The position numbers and the translations under genes were made by a program. Source: Pseudonocardiales bacterium (GTDB lineage Bacteria; Actinomycetota; Actinomycetes; Mycobacteriales; Pseudonocardiaceae). From it: a stretch of DNA of 57,639 nucleotides. This document shows, one piece after another, positions 25,440 through 33,003 of this stretch (position 1 is the stretch's first letter; each line of letters opens with the position of its first letter). The stretch lies in NCBI GenBank assembly GCA_023252195.1, contig JAHEXI010000021.1, positions 1 to 57,639 of the forward strand, read 5' to 3'. The notes under the pieces are model-generated. The model searched no databases, had not been told where the DNA came from, and saw only the letters and a list, made by a program, of their open reading frames with translations.

Positions 25440-26737
25440 CGCCCTTCAGAGTGGGGTGCGAGCTGGGGATACAGCGGGTAACGCTTGGCCAGTACCCGGG
25501 TGCGTTCGCGCAGCGACGCTCGTTTGGCCTCGTCGAGCTCACCGGTCAGCGCCTCGGTGATGATCTTGCCGATCTCCCGGAAGTCGGTTTCCTGCAGCCC
25601 CCGGGTGGCCAGCGGGGCGGTCCCGATCCGCAGGCCGGACGCGACGGCCGGCGGTCGCGGGTCGAAGGGCACCGCGTTGCGGTTGACGGTGACCCCGATC
25701 TCGGCAAGCCGGTCCTCGGCCTGCTTGCCATCCAGCGGAGATTCCCGCAGGTCAGCCAGTAGCAGGTGGACGTCGGTGCCGCCGGTCAGGACGTTGATCC
25801 CGCCAGCGAGCATCTCCTCCGCGAGCACCCGGGCGCCGGCGCGGGTACGCCGTTGGCGCTCCCGGAACTCCTCCGATGCGGCAATCCGCAGCGCCACCGC
25901 CTTAGCGGCGATCACATGCATCAGCGGGCCGCCCTGCCACCCCGGGAACGTCCGAGAGTTGATCTTCTTCTTGAATTCTTCCTTGCAGAGGATCATGCCG
26001 CTGCGCGGGCCGCCCAGCGTCTTGTGGATCGTCGTGCTGACGACGTCGGCGTAGGGCACCGGACTGGGGTGTTCTCCGGCGGCGACCAGCCCGGCGAAAT
26101 GCGCCATGTCGACGAACAGGTAGGCGCCCACCTCGTCGGCGATCTCCCGGAAGCGGGCGAAGTCGAGCTGGCGGGGGTAGGCCGACCAGCCGGCGAGGAT
26201 CATCTTCGGCCGGTGCTCCTTGGCCAACCTGGCGAGCTCATCCATGTCCACCCGGGAGGTCTCCCGGTCCACGCCATAGGGCACCACGTTGTAGTTCAGG
26301 CCAGAGAAGTTGATCCTCATGCCGTGCGTGAGGTGCCCGCCGTGGTCGAGCTTCATCCCCAGGAACGTGTCGCCGTTGTCCATCAGCGCGCTGAAGACGA
26401 TCGCGTTGGCCGACGCGCCGCTGTGCGGCTGCACGTTGGCGTGCTCGGCTCCGAACAGCTCCTTGGCCCGGTCGATGGCCAGCTGCTCAGCCACGTCAAC
26501 GTGCTCGCAACCGCCGTAGTAGCGCCGCCCCGGGTAGCCCTCCGCGTACTTGTTGGTGAGCACCGAGCCCTGGCAGTCCAGAACGGCTTGGGGCACGAAG
26601 TTCTCCGACGCGATCATCTCCAGGGTGTTCTCCTGGCGGGAGAGCTCGTTGTCGAGCACCGCCGCGATCTCGGGGTCGACCTCGGAGACCGGCTTGGTGA
26701 AGAAGTCAGCGGGCAAGTCAGCGGGCTGAGTACTCAT
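25436..26737 (-). CDS. glyA: Serine hydroxymethyltransferase
   Basis: Joins glycine and methylene-tetrahydrofolate to serine, the C1 entry step of the serine cycle. The 433-residue PLP enzyme has [88 protein letters not shown] and the PLP-lysine block [15 protein letters not shown]. The ATG at 26737 follows GAGGA by seven bases; the long upstream open frame is not coding. It is the first gene of the serine-cycle operon. A second, housekeeping glyA may exist elsewhere in the genome. Confidence 0.95.
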   Translation of the reverse strand: MSTQPADLPADFFTKPVSEVDPEIAAVLDNELSRQENTLEMIASENFVPQAVLDCQGSVLTNKYAEGYPGRRYYGGCEHVDVAEQLAIDRAKELFGAEHANVQPHSGASANAIVFSALMDNGDTFLGMKLDHGGHLTHGMRINFSGLNYNVVPYGVDRETSRVDMDELARLAKEHRPKMILAGWSAYPRQLDFARFREIADEVGAYLFVDMAHFAGLVAAGEHPSPVPYADVVSTTIHKTLGGPRSGMILCKEEFKKKINSRTFPGWQGGPLMHVIAAKAVALRIAASEEFRERQRRTRAGARVLAEEMLAGGINVLTGGTDVHLLLADLRESPLDGKQAEDRLAEIGVTVNRNAVPFDPRPPAVASGLRIGTAPLATRGLQETDFREIGKIITEALTGELDEAKRASLRERTRVLAKRYPLYPQLAPHSEGR

Positions 26738-26960
26738 CGGCGAATCCTCGGCTCGTAGGGGCTGTGACGTGAGTAGATGTAGGGACTTGCGGCGGCTCGG
26801 CGCGTCGCACCCGCCGGTGTCGATCGGAAGCGGGGTCGAGCAGAACCGGGTCGATGCAAAACCTACCGCCGCCGATGCTCGTGAACTCGTATCCCGACCC
26901 CCTATCGAGGCCAGCATATCGGCGGGCAGCCCAGACAGACAGCCTTGTCTCGTTTGATGA
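26738..26960. promoter_or_regulatory. Upstream region of the serine-cycle operon
   Basis: About 220 bases between glyA and a divergent fragment must contain the operon promoter. I looked for a glycine or folate riboswitch and for clear palindromes and found none I could defend. Confidence 0.35.
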
Positions 26961-27350
26961 CGGCCAGCGGCGCGGCGAACGGTACCCAGCCCTACCATCC
27001 TGCATGTCGCCGGTGTCTCGTGGACGCAAGAACACGGGTTCGTCGAGATCGCCCATGCGGGTGCCTTCGACGACGTGCCGCAGGCGGCCACCGCGTGGCG
27101 AGCGCTGGTGGGTGATATGGCGGACAGCGCGCAGCCGGAGCGGGTCGAGACCGCGGAGCGCCTGCTCTGCCTCGTCCATTGTGATTCCGAGGAAGAGATC
27201 CTCCGCGGAACCGAATCGCGGACGCTGTTAGACAACTGGTTCCGGGTTGAGTTCCAGCTCGCGTTGATCAACGACTGGATCCCTGATGATCCGATTGTCG
27301 ACCGTGGGGTCGCCGTCGCCGCAGGCGGTGTCAGGGCGGCATCGGACTGA
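26961..27350 (+). pseudogene. Unrecognised conserved-looking gene without a start codon
   Basis: The frame has protein-like composition: [60 protein letters not shown] and [20 protein letters not shown], ending TGA at 27350. I do not recognise the family. In frame upstream there is TGATGA and no ATG or GTG before this block, so the 5' end seems lost. It lies directly before the MazEF-type pair. Confidence 0.4.
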
Positions 27351-27407
27351 GCGGTCCTCGGGTTCGGGTCGACCTCGCTCGCGAACGCCGCTGCGGTCTG
27401 GACACGG

Positions 27408-27426
27408 GTCTGACCAGTGGTCAGAC
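27408..27426. promoter_or_regulatory. 19-bp perfect palindrome, probable MazEF operator
   Basis: GTCTGACCA, G, TGGTCAGAC is an exact palindrome ending seven bases before the antitoxin ATG. Ribbon-helix-helix antitoxins bind such sites to repress their own operon. Here it would also cover the ribosome site. Confidence 0.7.
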
Positions 27427-27433
27427 TGGAAGC

Positions 27434-27673
27434 ATGACCGTAAAGGTTGGCATCTCACTGCCAGACGCGACTCATGCTCGGGCGCTGCAGCATGCACGCA
27501 GCGCCGGAACCACACTGTCAGGGCTGGTAGACGCGGCACTAAAGGCAGAATTGACGCGCCGCGAGCTGGCTGACCACGTGATGATGCTCGCCGAGGCCGA
27601 CGATGTTGAGCGGCTGCGTGCGCGTGCGCAGTCGCGCAACCGCGGGCTAGCCGCGTGGAAGACCGGACGGTGA
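27434..27673 (+). CDS. mazE: MazE-like ribbon-helix-helix antitoxin
   Basis: The 79-residue protein starts [20 protein letters not shown], an RHH beta strand followed by the first helix, then [20 protein letters not shown] (second helix). A charged C-terminal half ([20 protein letters not shown]) would bind and neutralise the toxin. The stop overlaps the toxin start in GTGA. The pair is an intact type II toxin-antitoxin unit, with autoregulation likely through the palindrome just upstream. Confidence 0.8.
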   Translation: MTVKVGISLPDATHARALQHARSAGTTLSGLVDAALKAELTRRELADHVMMLAEADDVERLRARAQSRNRGLAAWKTGR

Positions 27674-27999
27674 CGGCGCCAGGCCAAACCACGCCGAGTC
27701 AGGGCGATGTCCTCATCTCCAACCCGTCCCCGCTGACCGGAGAGCGGGAGTTGTCGCTGGTGGTGTCGGCGGACATCTACAACGCCGCGGGCGGTCCTAC
27801 CGTGCTGATCGCCGAGATCGAGACCGGCACCTGCTACCGCGCTACCGCCTATGCGACCGAGACCGGCTACGGCGTCGTGCTCGCCGACCGGGTGGTATGG
27901 ATGCCGGTAGACATGCTTGGCGAGCAATTCGGCCGCTTGACCGACGCACAGCGGGATCGGGTCGTTGACCAGATCGTGGCCGTCCTGCGAGGCCAATAG
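27670..27999 (+). CDS. mazF: MazF-like (PemK) endoribonuclease toxin
   Basis: The 109-residue protein would cleave RNA at specific short sites when its antitoxin is degraded. It has QGDVLISNPSPLTGERELSL, a diverged form of the PemK GDVVLxD strand, VVSADIYNAAGGPTVLIAEI, and a C-terminal helix GRLTDAQRDRVVDQIVAVLR typical of MazF. The family's conserved Arg and Thr/Ser near the catalytic loop are not easy to place, so substrate and activity are uncertain. The GTG at 27670 overlaps the antitoxin stop; a GTG at 27655 would add five residues. Confidence 0.75.
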   Translation: MTAPGQTTPSQGDVLISNPSPLTGERELSLVVSADIYNAAGGPTVLIAEIETGTCYRATAYATETGYGVVLADRVVWMPVDMLGEQFGRLTDAQRDRVVDQIVAVLRGQ

Positions 28000-28395
28000 C
28001 GCCGCCGCTCCACAGCGGCATCCGGTCAGAGACACCTGTTCGAGTGCCTCCGGCAGAGCCCCATCAGACTCGGGGAAATTCTAAGCACACGTAGTTAGGG
28101 CTGGACTGGCATCGGCCAAAGACGTGGCTTTGGAATCGCCCGCCTCGACCGGGTCCTCGGCGCGCTGGCGGAGTCCGAAGTCAGCTTTGGCAACGACGTC
28201 GCCGATTGCGACTAGGTCGGTCCATAGGTCTGAGATTATCGGATCTGATAAACGAGATGCGCGGCCAGGCGGTGGCGGCTCTACCATCCATCCCGCCGAG
28301 GTTGCTCGACGTTTGTCGCCCGGCACCAGGTTTGCGTGAGGTCGAGACGTAGTCGGCGAACGATGCTCGTCACTGTCCGTGTCGCTCAGGGTCTC
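28000..28395. other. Intergenic stretch after MazEF
   Basis: No gene is supported. A minus-strand frame at 28081-28485 has no motif and runs through the tandem hairpins, so it is not likely to be coding. Confidence 0.35.
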
Positions 28396-28452
28396 GGCAT
28401 TGCTGCGCGCAGCAATGCCAGGGTGGCAACTTTTGCCGCAAAGTTGCCACCC
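28396..28452. repeat. Two tandem strong hairpins
   Basis: GGCATTGCTGCG/CGCAGCAATGCC is a perfect 24-bp palindrome (28396-28419). One base later GGGTGGCAACTTT (28421-28433) pairs exactly with AAAGTTGCCACCC (28440-28452) around six bases. They lie between MazF and the next gene on the same strand and may end transcription in both directions. Confidence 0.7.
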
Positions 28453-28590
28453 ATGGCACCTCTGCAAAGCATCCACCCATCTCATTCATGGGACGTTCGT
28501 GACGCATGTGGTTGCTGGGAACGAAATCTCAACGAGGTGCTGGTGTGGGAGATGGCCGTGACGCGATGCGGTTACGGCAGACTCCGTGAC

Positions 28591-29046
28591 ATGAGTACCC
28601 CGTCAGAGCGGATCTTTGCGCAGCTCGAGGATGACGAGGATGACACCGAGTTGCGCGACTTCCTACCGCCGCAGGCTCGGCATCCCATGACGCTCGCTCG
28701 AACAGCGGATCGGATCGCGGATGGTGTTGCACTGCGAGAAGCAGCGGCGGACTTCCTTGACGATCTTCGGTGGGCCAGGGGGCACCATGACGTCGCGCAG
28801 CGGATCGCCGAGCGGCCACGCGATGTCGATCCGCGTACCGATGCCTACCTCGGAGCTTTGGCCGAGCACATCGCTGCCGAGCGTGCACTAGCCGTACCAC
28901 CCTGGTCCGTCGAAGCGGGACGGTTTCTCACGCGTATCTGGTGGCCGCGCTACCCCGGGCTGTGGGCACGGGCCATTGTGGAGTCACCCGCAGCGTTTCG
29001 TCGGCGGGGCATCCTGCTCGGTGCCGGAATGTTGAGCAGGGTCTAG
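28591..29046 (+). CDS. Conserved protein paired with a nucleotidyltransferase
   Basis: The 151-residue soluble protein has DDTELRDFLPPQARHPMTLA, RTADRIADGVALREAAADFL and PPWSVEAGRFLTRIWWP and an AFRRRGILLGAGMLSRV C-terminus. I recall the same two-gene unit (this family followed by a DUF6036-like nucleotidyltransferase) in many actinobacteria, behaving like a toxin-antitoxin or defence pair, but the role is unproven. ATG at 28591 is preferred; the frame is open upstream through the hairpins. It ends three bases before the next start codon. Confidence 0.7.
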   Translation: MSTPSERIFAQLEDDEDDTELRDFLPPQARHPMTLARTADRIADGVALREAAADFLDDLRWARGHHDVAQRIAERPRDVDPRTDAYLGALAEHIAAERALAVPPWSVEAGRFLTRIWWPRYPGLWARAIVESPAAFRRRGILLGAGMLSRV

Positions 29047-29048
29047 CT

Positions 29049-29474
29049 GTGCGCCGAGACGAGATACTGGCGGCTCTCACGGCACTGGGAGCCGACTTGG
29101 CTGAACGCGGGTTGGTCGCCGATCTGTATGTCGTGGGCGGAGCAGCCATCGCTCTGGCGTATGACGAACGCCGGGCTACCAGAGACATCGATGCAGTGTT
29201 CGCGCCGAAGAACGAGGTCTACGCCGCCGCCCGGGTCGGTGCCGCGCTCGACCTACCCGACGGCTGGCTCAACGATGCTGTCAAGGGTTTTCTGCAAGGG
29301 CCGGACACCTTCCCCACCAGCGTCCTCGATATGCCGGGGCTGCGGTGCGAACAGCTCGGGCTGGGAACCGCCGATCAGGTGCTCGACCTCGTGGAAGAGG
29401 TCGGTCACCCGCGGTTGCTCACGCCGCAGGTCGGACTCTTTGTCAGGTCGGTCATGGACGTCACTGGCATGTGA
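29049..29474 (+). pseudogene. DUF6036-like nucleotidyltransferase with an internal deletion
   Basis: Residues 1-95 look normal: a YVVGGAAIALAYDERRATRD-IDAVF nucleotidyltransferase core with the DxD aspartates in RDIDAVF, then PDGWLNDAVKGFLQGP. After VLDMPGLRC the sequence jumps to GLGTADQVLDLVEEVGHPRL, the family's C-terminal part. As I recall the family, a block of about 30-40 residues (VASPEYLLAMKLLAARxxRDxxD) is missing here. The deletion keeps frame, giving 141 instead of about 180 residues. GTG at 29049 is the start. The enzyme is probably inactive, so the pair may be half broken. Confidence 0.6.
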
Positions 29475-29760
29475 CCGGGCCAGGATCGCGTTCCGTAGCT
29501 GCTGGGTCGTCGGCCAGGCACTGGACGTCGGAACTTAACCGGAAGCACGCACGATCTGCGCGACTTCCGCCGCAACGGCCTTTCGTTCGGCCAGCTCCCG
29601 AGCGGCTCGAGCACTTCGGACTCGAGCGCGTCGAGCACCGCATCGAACCGGTCTGCCAGATTCCGCACGACGTGGTCGTGATCGTAGGAGTCGCGGCGGC
29701 AGACCCATCAGAACAGCGCACTCACGGCAAGGAGCTGCCGTTGCGGAGGATGAAACCGCG
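29475..29760 (-). pseudogene. Antitoxin fragment related to the gene at 31909-32436
   Basis: Bases 29541-29612 match 32134-32205 at roughly 85-90 percent. On the minus strand both encode ARELAERKAVAAEVAQIVRA-type sequence, here ending in a stop just after it. Upstream, FDAVLDALESEVLEPLG lies in another frame. This is a broken paralogue of the HTH antitoxin; nothing else in this stretch is recognisable. Confidence 0.55.
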
Positions 29761-30000
29761 CTAGGCGGCGGTGCCCTCGATGAGCTGGTCGATGGTGGGA
29801 TTGATCAACACCGAACCGTCCGGTAGCTGCACGGTCGGTACGGTCTGGTTGCCTCCATTGACGTCTGCCACGAATGCGGCGGCCGCTGCGTCGTGCTCGA
29901 TGTCGACTTCGCGGAAACCGATGCCGGCACGCGCCAGCTGCGCTTTGAGCCGCCTGCAGTAGCCACACCACACGGTTGTGTACATCGTCAGTTCGCTCAC
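29761..30000 (-). CDS. mrx1: Mycoredoxin (glutaredoxin-like, mycothiol-dependent)
   Basis: The 79-residue thioredoxin-fold protein reduces mixed disulfides with mycothiol in actinobacteria. It reads LTMYTTVWCGYCRRLKAQL, with active-site CGYC, then NGGNQTVPTVQLPDGSVLIN, which contains the cis-Pro TVPT motif, and a short C-terminal helix. This matches Mrx1 (Rv3198A type) in motif and length. The GTG at 30000 is chosen; the frame extends to 30060 with unlikely residues. Its presence points to a mycothiol-using actinomycete. Confidence 0.9.
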   Translation of the reverse strand: MSELTMYTTVWCGYCRRLKAQLARAGIGFREVDIEHDAAAAAFVADVNGGNQTVPTVQLPDGSVLINPTIDQLIEGTAA

Positions 30001-30240
30001 GCTCGGTGCCAACAGTGCAGGCGTGCGGGGTGTTCCTGCCGACGTCGGACGGCGGACCATGGTCGGCTACGGCCGGCCCTCGAGTGGTCATTTTCGGTTG
30101 CCGCGTGTGAGGGACGCCCTTCACCCCCAGACGCGCCCGGCGGTCCACACGATCGTCCGGAGCTTTCGAGTCCCCGCGCGTGGCTTCGATCGATCTGCGT
30201 GACACCGCTTGCGCCGCAGATTGTGCTAGCTCTGGCGGTC
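30001..30240. other. Intergenic stretch upstream of mrx1
   Basis: This separates mrx1 from the 3' end of the phosphotransferase-like gene. I see no gene in it. Confidence 0.35.
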
Positions 30241-30298
30241 CCGAACTAAACAGCAATGCTGTTTAACGCGGGCTGGACAGCGTTGCTGTTTAGTTCGG
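30241..30298. terminator. 58-bp compound hairpin at the end of the phosphotransferase gene
   Basis: CCGAACTAAACAGCAA (30241-30256) is the exact reverse complement of 30283-30298. Inside, AACAGCA/TGCTGTT forms a smaller hairpin. The right arm holds the TAA stop of the minus-strand gene. The arrangement fits a bidirectional terminator, though such an exact 16-bp repeat could also be the end of a lost small element. Confidence 0.6.
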
Positions 30299-31207
30299 AG
30301 GTCTGAGAGCGGAGCGCTCGAGTACTCCGCTCCATTTCGTGTCCGGATTGTCATCACGCCAAGTTTGGAGCCGCACCTTGATCTCTTCGACCACCTTGCG
30401 GCTACGGTGGCCATGCTGCATGAGCCAGGTGGTGGCGCACATCTCCCACAGTCGACGGTAGGTTGCATAGCCATCCCAGGTCCGTATGTCGAAACCGTAG
30501 GCGTCAGCAAAGTCGCGGTAGCACTGCTCGGGCCGACCGAAGCGAGTGACCGCAACGGCAGTGTGGACGAGATCCCACTCGCGGGGCCCGATAGCCACCT
30601 GTTCAAAGTCGATGAACACGGGATGCCCAGCGCGGAACAAGACGTTACCGACCTCGGCTTGCCCGTGGACGACGCCATCCGGTAGCACAGGTTGCACCTG
30701 ATCCAGCTCGACGGCGATCCGCTCTGACCACCGAGTAAGCATCGTGACCTGCTCAGTCGCGTAGTGACCGCCCAGATCGATCAATCGCCGATTGGATGCG
30801 ACGAGCGGGCACCACGGCTTAACTGGAACCCGCAGCTCAGCGGTACGCTGATGAAAGATATGCAGTAGCTGTCCCAATGATCCATAGAGATCGTCGCGGT
30901 CTGGCTCATCGAGTCTTTGCCATACGGTGCCCAGGCAGTTTCGGGCTTTGAGCGGTTGCTGAGCGGGAATCTCGGCAAGCTGCGCGGTGGGGATATCGAG
31001 TCGAGCGAGTTCGTGCACCAGGTCAATCTCACGGTGCACATCGGCTTCGTTGGTAGTAGGATACATGACTCGCAGGACATGCGCCTCGCCTATACCGAAG
31101 ACAGCGTTGCTACCAAAGCGCAGCAGCTCAGGTTCGTGCCCCCGAAGTCCGGCCAGTTCACACATCGCGATGGCTACGTGCCGGGCGTCCGTTTCGGTCC
31201 AGTCCAT
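30290..31207 (-). CDS. Aminoglycoside-phosphotransferase-fold protein with altered catalytic loop
   Basis: The 305-residue protein has an APH/choline-kinase fold: N-lobe LRVMYPTTNEADVHREIDLV, then WQRLDEP, and the C-lobe loop VVHGQAEVGNVLFRAGHPVF-IDFEQ. In active members this loop is HGDxHxxN; here the Asp is Gln (HGQAEVGN), while the metal-binding Asp of IDFE is kept. It may be a pseudokinase or have changed chemistry. ATG 31207 is the likely start; the longer frame upstream is not family-like. The gene ends in a strong hairpin. Substrate unknown; antibiotic resistance should not be assumed. Confidence 0.7.
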   Translation of the reverse strand: MDWTETDARHVAIAMCELAGLRGHEPELLRFGSNAVFGIGEAHVLRVMYPTTNEADVHREIDLVHELARLDIPTAQLAEIPAQQPLKARNCLGTVWQRLDEPDRDDLYGSLGQLLHIFHQRTAELRVPVKPWCPLVASNRRLIDLGGHYATEQVTMLTRWSERIAVELDQVQPVLPDGVVHGQAEVGNVLFRAGHPVFIDFEQVAIGPREWDLVHTAVAVTRFGRPEQCYRDFADAYGFDIRTWDGYATYRRLWEMCATTWLMQHGHRSRKVVEEIKVRLQTWRDDNPDTKWSGVLERSALRPPN

Positions 31208-31604
31208 GAGTGCAGCCCTTCGTGCATCGTCACCGCCGCAGCATGGGCGAGCAGCGGCCGCCCTTCGCCAATCACGGTAACGTGATCGCGCCGATCCGCG
31301 GCCGTAATAAGTGCAATGGTGTGGCAATTTCCTCCGTGATGAGCTGGCCGGCCTGCAATCTGCGCGCCGCGGAGACGACCCCGCCGCCCGCGGGCTCCGG
31401 CTGGCTGACTGAAGTGCACGGGTCGTCGCAGAGCGCTGACTGGGACGGCGGCACGGGACTTCGGTAGGCGCCACGGGGCTTGGTTCGGACGCCGTGGGAA
31501 CGGTGGTCAAGTGCGCGCGGTGCGAACAGGCGCAACCGTCGGATCCCGTTCTGAAATCACCGAGACCTGCCGCCAGCTCGGTCGAAGGCGTCTTCGTTCG
31601 TCTG
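31208..31604. other. Intergenic stretch
   Basis: No gene is supported between the phosphotransferase start and the HNH fragment. Open frames on both strands lack motifs. Confidence 0.35.
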
Positions 31605-31870
31605 TTAGCAACGGAGGGGGTTGCGTAGTGGGGTGCGGGTCGGGTCGATGATCGGGGGTGGGATGAATTCGACGTGGCCGGGATGGATGAGGATTTCACA
31701 GCCGGTGCGGTGCACGTGCCGGTGATGGGTTTCGCACAAGAATACGCAATTCTCTACGCTTGTTTCGCCATTATCGATCCAGTGCAGGCAATGATGCGCT
31801 TGGCACATTCCCGGTGACCTATCGCAGCCCGGAAACGCACATCCGCGGTCTCGAGCGACAAGCGCGCGAC
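31605..31870 (-). pseudogene. DUF222/HNH endonuclease, C-terminal fragment
   Basis: The minus strand reads RDRGCAFPGCDRSPGMCQAH, then HCLHWIDNGETSVENCVFLC and ETHHRHVHRTG. This is the HNH module with its zinc cysteines and H-H pair that ends DUF222-type proteins common in actinobacteria. The large N-terminal DUF222 region is missing: just upstream the sequence changes to a nucleotidyltransferase remnant. The ORF with ATG at 31808 starts inside the HNH domain. Inactive fragment. Confidence 0.75.
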
Positions 31871-31881
31871 GAATAGCCAGC

Positions 31882-31930
31882 GCAGCGCATAGAGCCAGCC
31901 CATGCCAATTAGCTCAATTGCCGCCGGCGC
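31882..31930. repeat. Fragment matching the nucleotidyltransferase gene at 33975-34023
   Basis: Over 49 bases the two stretches differ at about nine to ten positions. On the minus strand both encode the segment ELIGMGWLYAL. The piece lies between the HNH fragment and the antitoxin gene, so sequence from a paralogue of the downstream nucleotidyltransferase has been spliced in. Confidence 0.65.
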
Positions 31931-32436
31931 GGGTCCGGCCTTCGTGCGTCCAGCGCAGCCAGGTCGTGGAGAGGCGACGGGTCCGGTCCCGGACGGGCAC
32001 GATCAACGTCCAGTGACACGGTCCGCATCCGGAGCAGCAGAGACGCCGATGGGGTGACGGAGCCGCACAGGTAGGTCGATAGCCGCGACGCCGAGGTCCC
32101 GATCCGGGAGGCGAATTCGGACTTGCTCAAACTAGAAGCCCGCACGATCTGTGCGACTTCTGCCGCAACGGCCTCTCGTTCGGCCAGGTCCCGGGTGGCT
32201 CGGGCGTCGGAGAGTATCCGTCGCATGGCAACGTCGACGCCATAAGGATGGACGCAGGTTAGTGCCGTCTCTACTCTGCGGGCCACCAGTCCCCTGGGAT
32301 CGGCCCGGATCGCTTCGCCGAGTCGGTGCCAGTCGGACAGGCCGCCGCGTTCGAGAGCTGTGATCACCGCTTCGGTCGGCCAAGTCTCCACCGGGTCCGT
32401 GGGCGAGGCGTCGATGTTACGGAAAACGAGTGTCAC
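31909..32436 (-). CDS. HTH antitoxin-like protein (partner of AbiEii-type toxin)
   Basis: The 175-residue protein has an N-terminal region VTLVFRNIDASPTDPVETWP and a helical middle (ARATRDLAEREAVAAEVAQI). An HTH follows: SLSKSEFASRIGTSASRLST, YLCGSVTPSASLLLRM. Such proteins precede or follow AbiEii/AbiGii nucleotidyltransferase toxins in actinobacteria and are taken as antitoxins. The GTG at 32436 overlaps the toxin-gene stop by four bases. The last about 25 residues run into the foreign nucleotidyltransferase fragment, so its C-terminus is probably not original. Confidence 0.7.
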   Translation of the reverse strand: MTLVFRNIDASPTDPVETWPTEAVITALERGGLSDWHRLGEAIRADPRGLVARRVETALTCVHPYGVDVAMRRILSDARATRDLAEREAVAAEVAQIVRASSLSKSEFASRIGTSASRLSTYLCGSVTPSASLLLRMRTVSLDVDRARPGPDPSPLHDLAALDARRPDPRRRQLS

Positions 32437-32890
32437 GGCTTCTTCCTCTCCATCTCCGCGGCGACATCTCGGCAGGTCGCGACGACGGCCGACCACTCGT
32501 GCCAGCGTGCGTCGAGATTCTTGTAGAGTTTCAGCTCTCGGGTGGTGGATGAGTCTTTGGGGCGAGGGTCCGAGAGCTGCCGGAAGATCTGCGTCGCCAC
32601 CCCGTCTCCTGCTCCGCGTTGGTCGGTGTAGTACTGGTCAATATCGCGCAATGCCGAGGCGGCCGATTCGATGCCGACGCGCTGCGCGAGCGCGGCGACA
32701 TCAAGGTAGTCGCGGGTTTGATTTCGCCGCACGACGAGAAATGCCTTGATGCGCAGAGTCTCGTCATCGGTGGGCACCGTGAGTGTCTGTCCGGAGGGCA
32801 ATTCGATCTGGGTCGTCTCCAGCGGCGCAGTCCAGGGACACGGCGACGACCTTCACCCCGTCGGGCCTCCCGTCCATCGCGCCGAGGTTA
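32433..32890 (-). pseudogene. AbiEii/AbiGii-type nucleotidyltransferase toxin, truncated and frameshifted
   Basis: The C-terminal half is intact: TLTVPTDDETLRIKAFLVVR, RNQTRDYLDVAALAQRVGIE and QIFRQLSDPRPKDS, as in the AbiEii family. Upstream the match continues in another frame (NLGAMDGRPDGVKVVAVSLD) and jumps frame near 32830, where LETTQIELPSGQ begins. The nucleotidyltransferase N-terminus with its GxDxD-type active site is missing. The toxin should be dead while its partner gene is retained. Confidence 0.7.
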
Positions 32891-32922
32891 GACCGATCTG
32901 TTGAGATTAGTTCGATATTAGA

Positions 32923-32932
32923 GATAGCTATC
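32923..32932. promoter_or_regulatory. AT-rich palindromic region upstream of the RHH/HTH regulator
   Basis: GATAGCTATC is a perfect 10-bp palindrome, followed closely by ATCATGAT and GATATC. This AT-rich patch, unusual for this GC-rich DNA, lies 70 bases before the regulator start and probably holds its promoter and operator. Confidence 0.45.
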
Positions 32933-33003
32933 ATGATATCGTGGTGCGAAGTTGGGGCGAAGCCCACACGAACAGGAGAACCAGAAGGATTAGGTGATCG
33001 ACG

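Noticed and set aside
26738-26960. Glycine or folate riboswitch upstream of glyA
   Set aside because: I found no paired aptamer core or expression-platform hairpin that I could defend.
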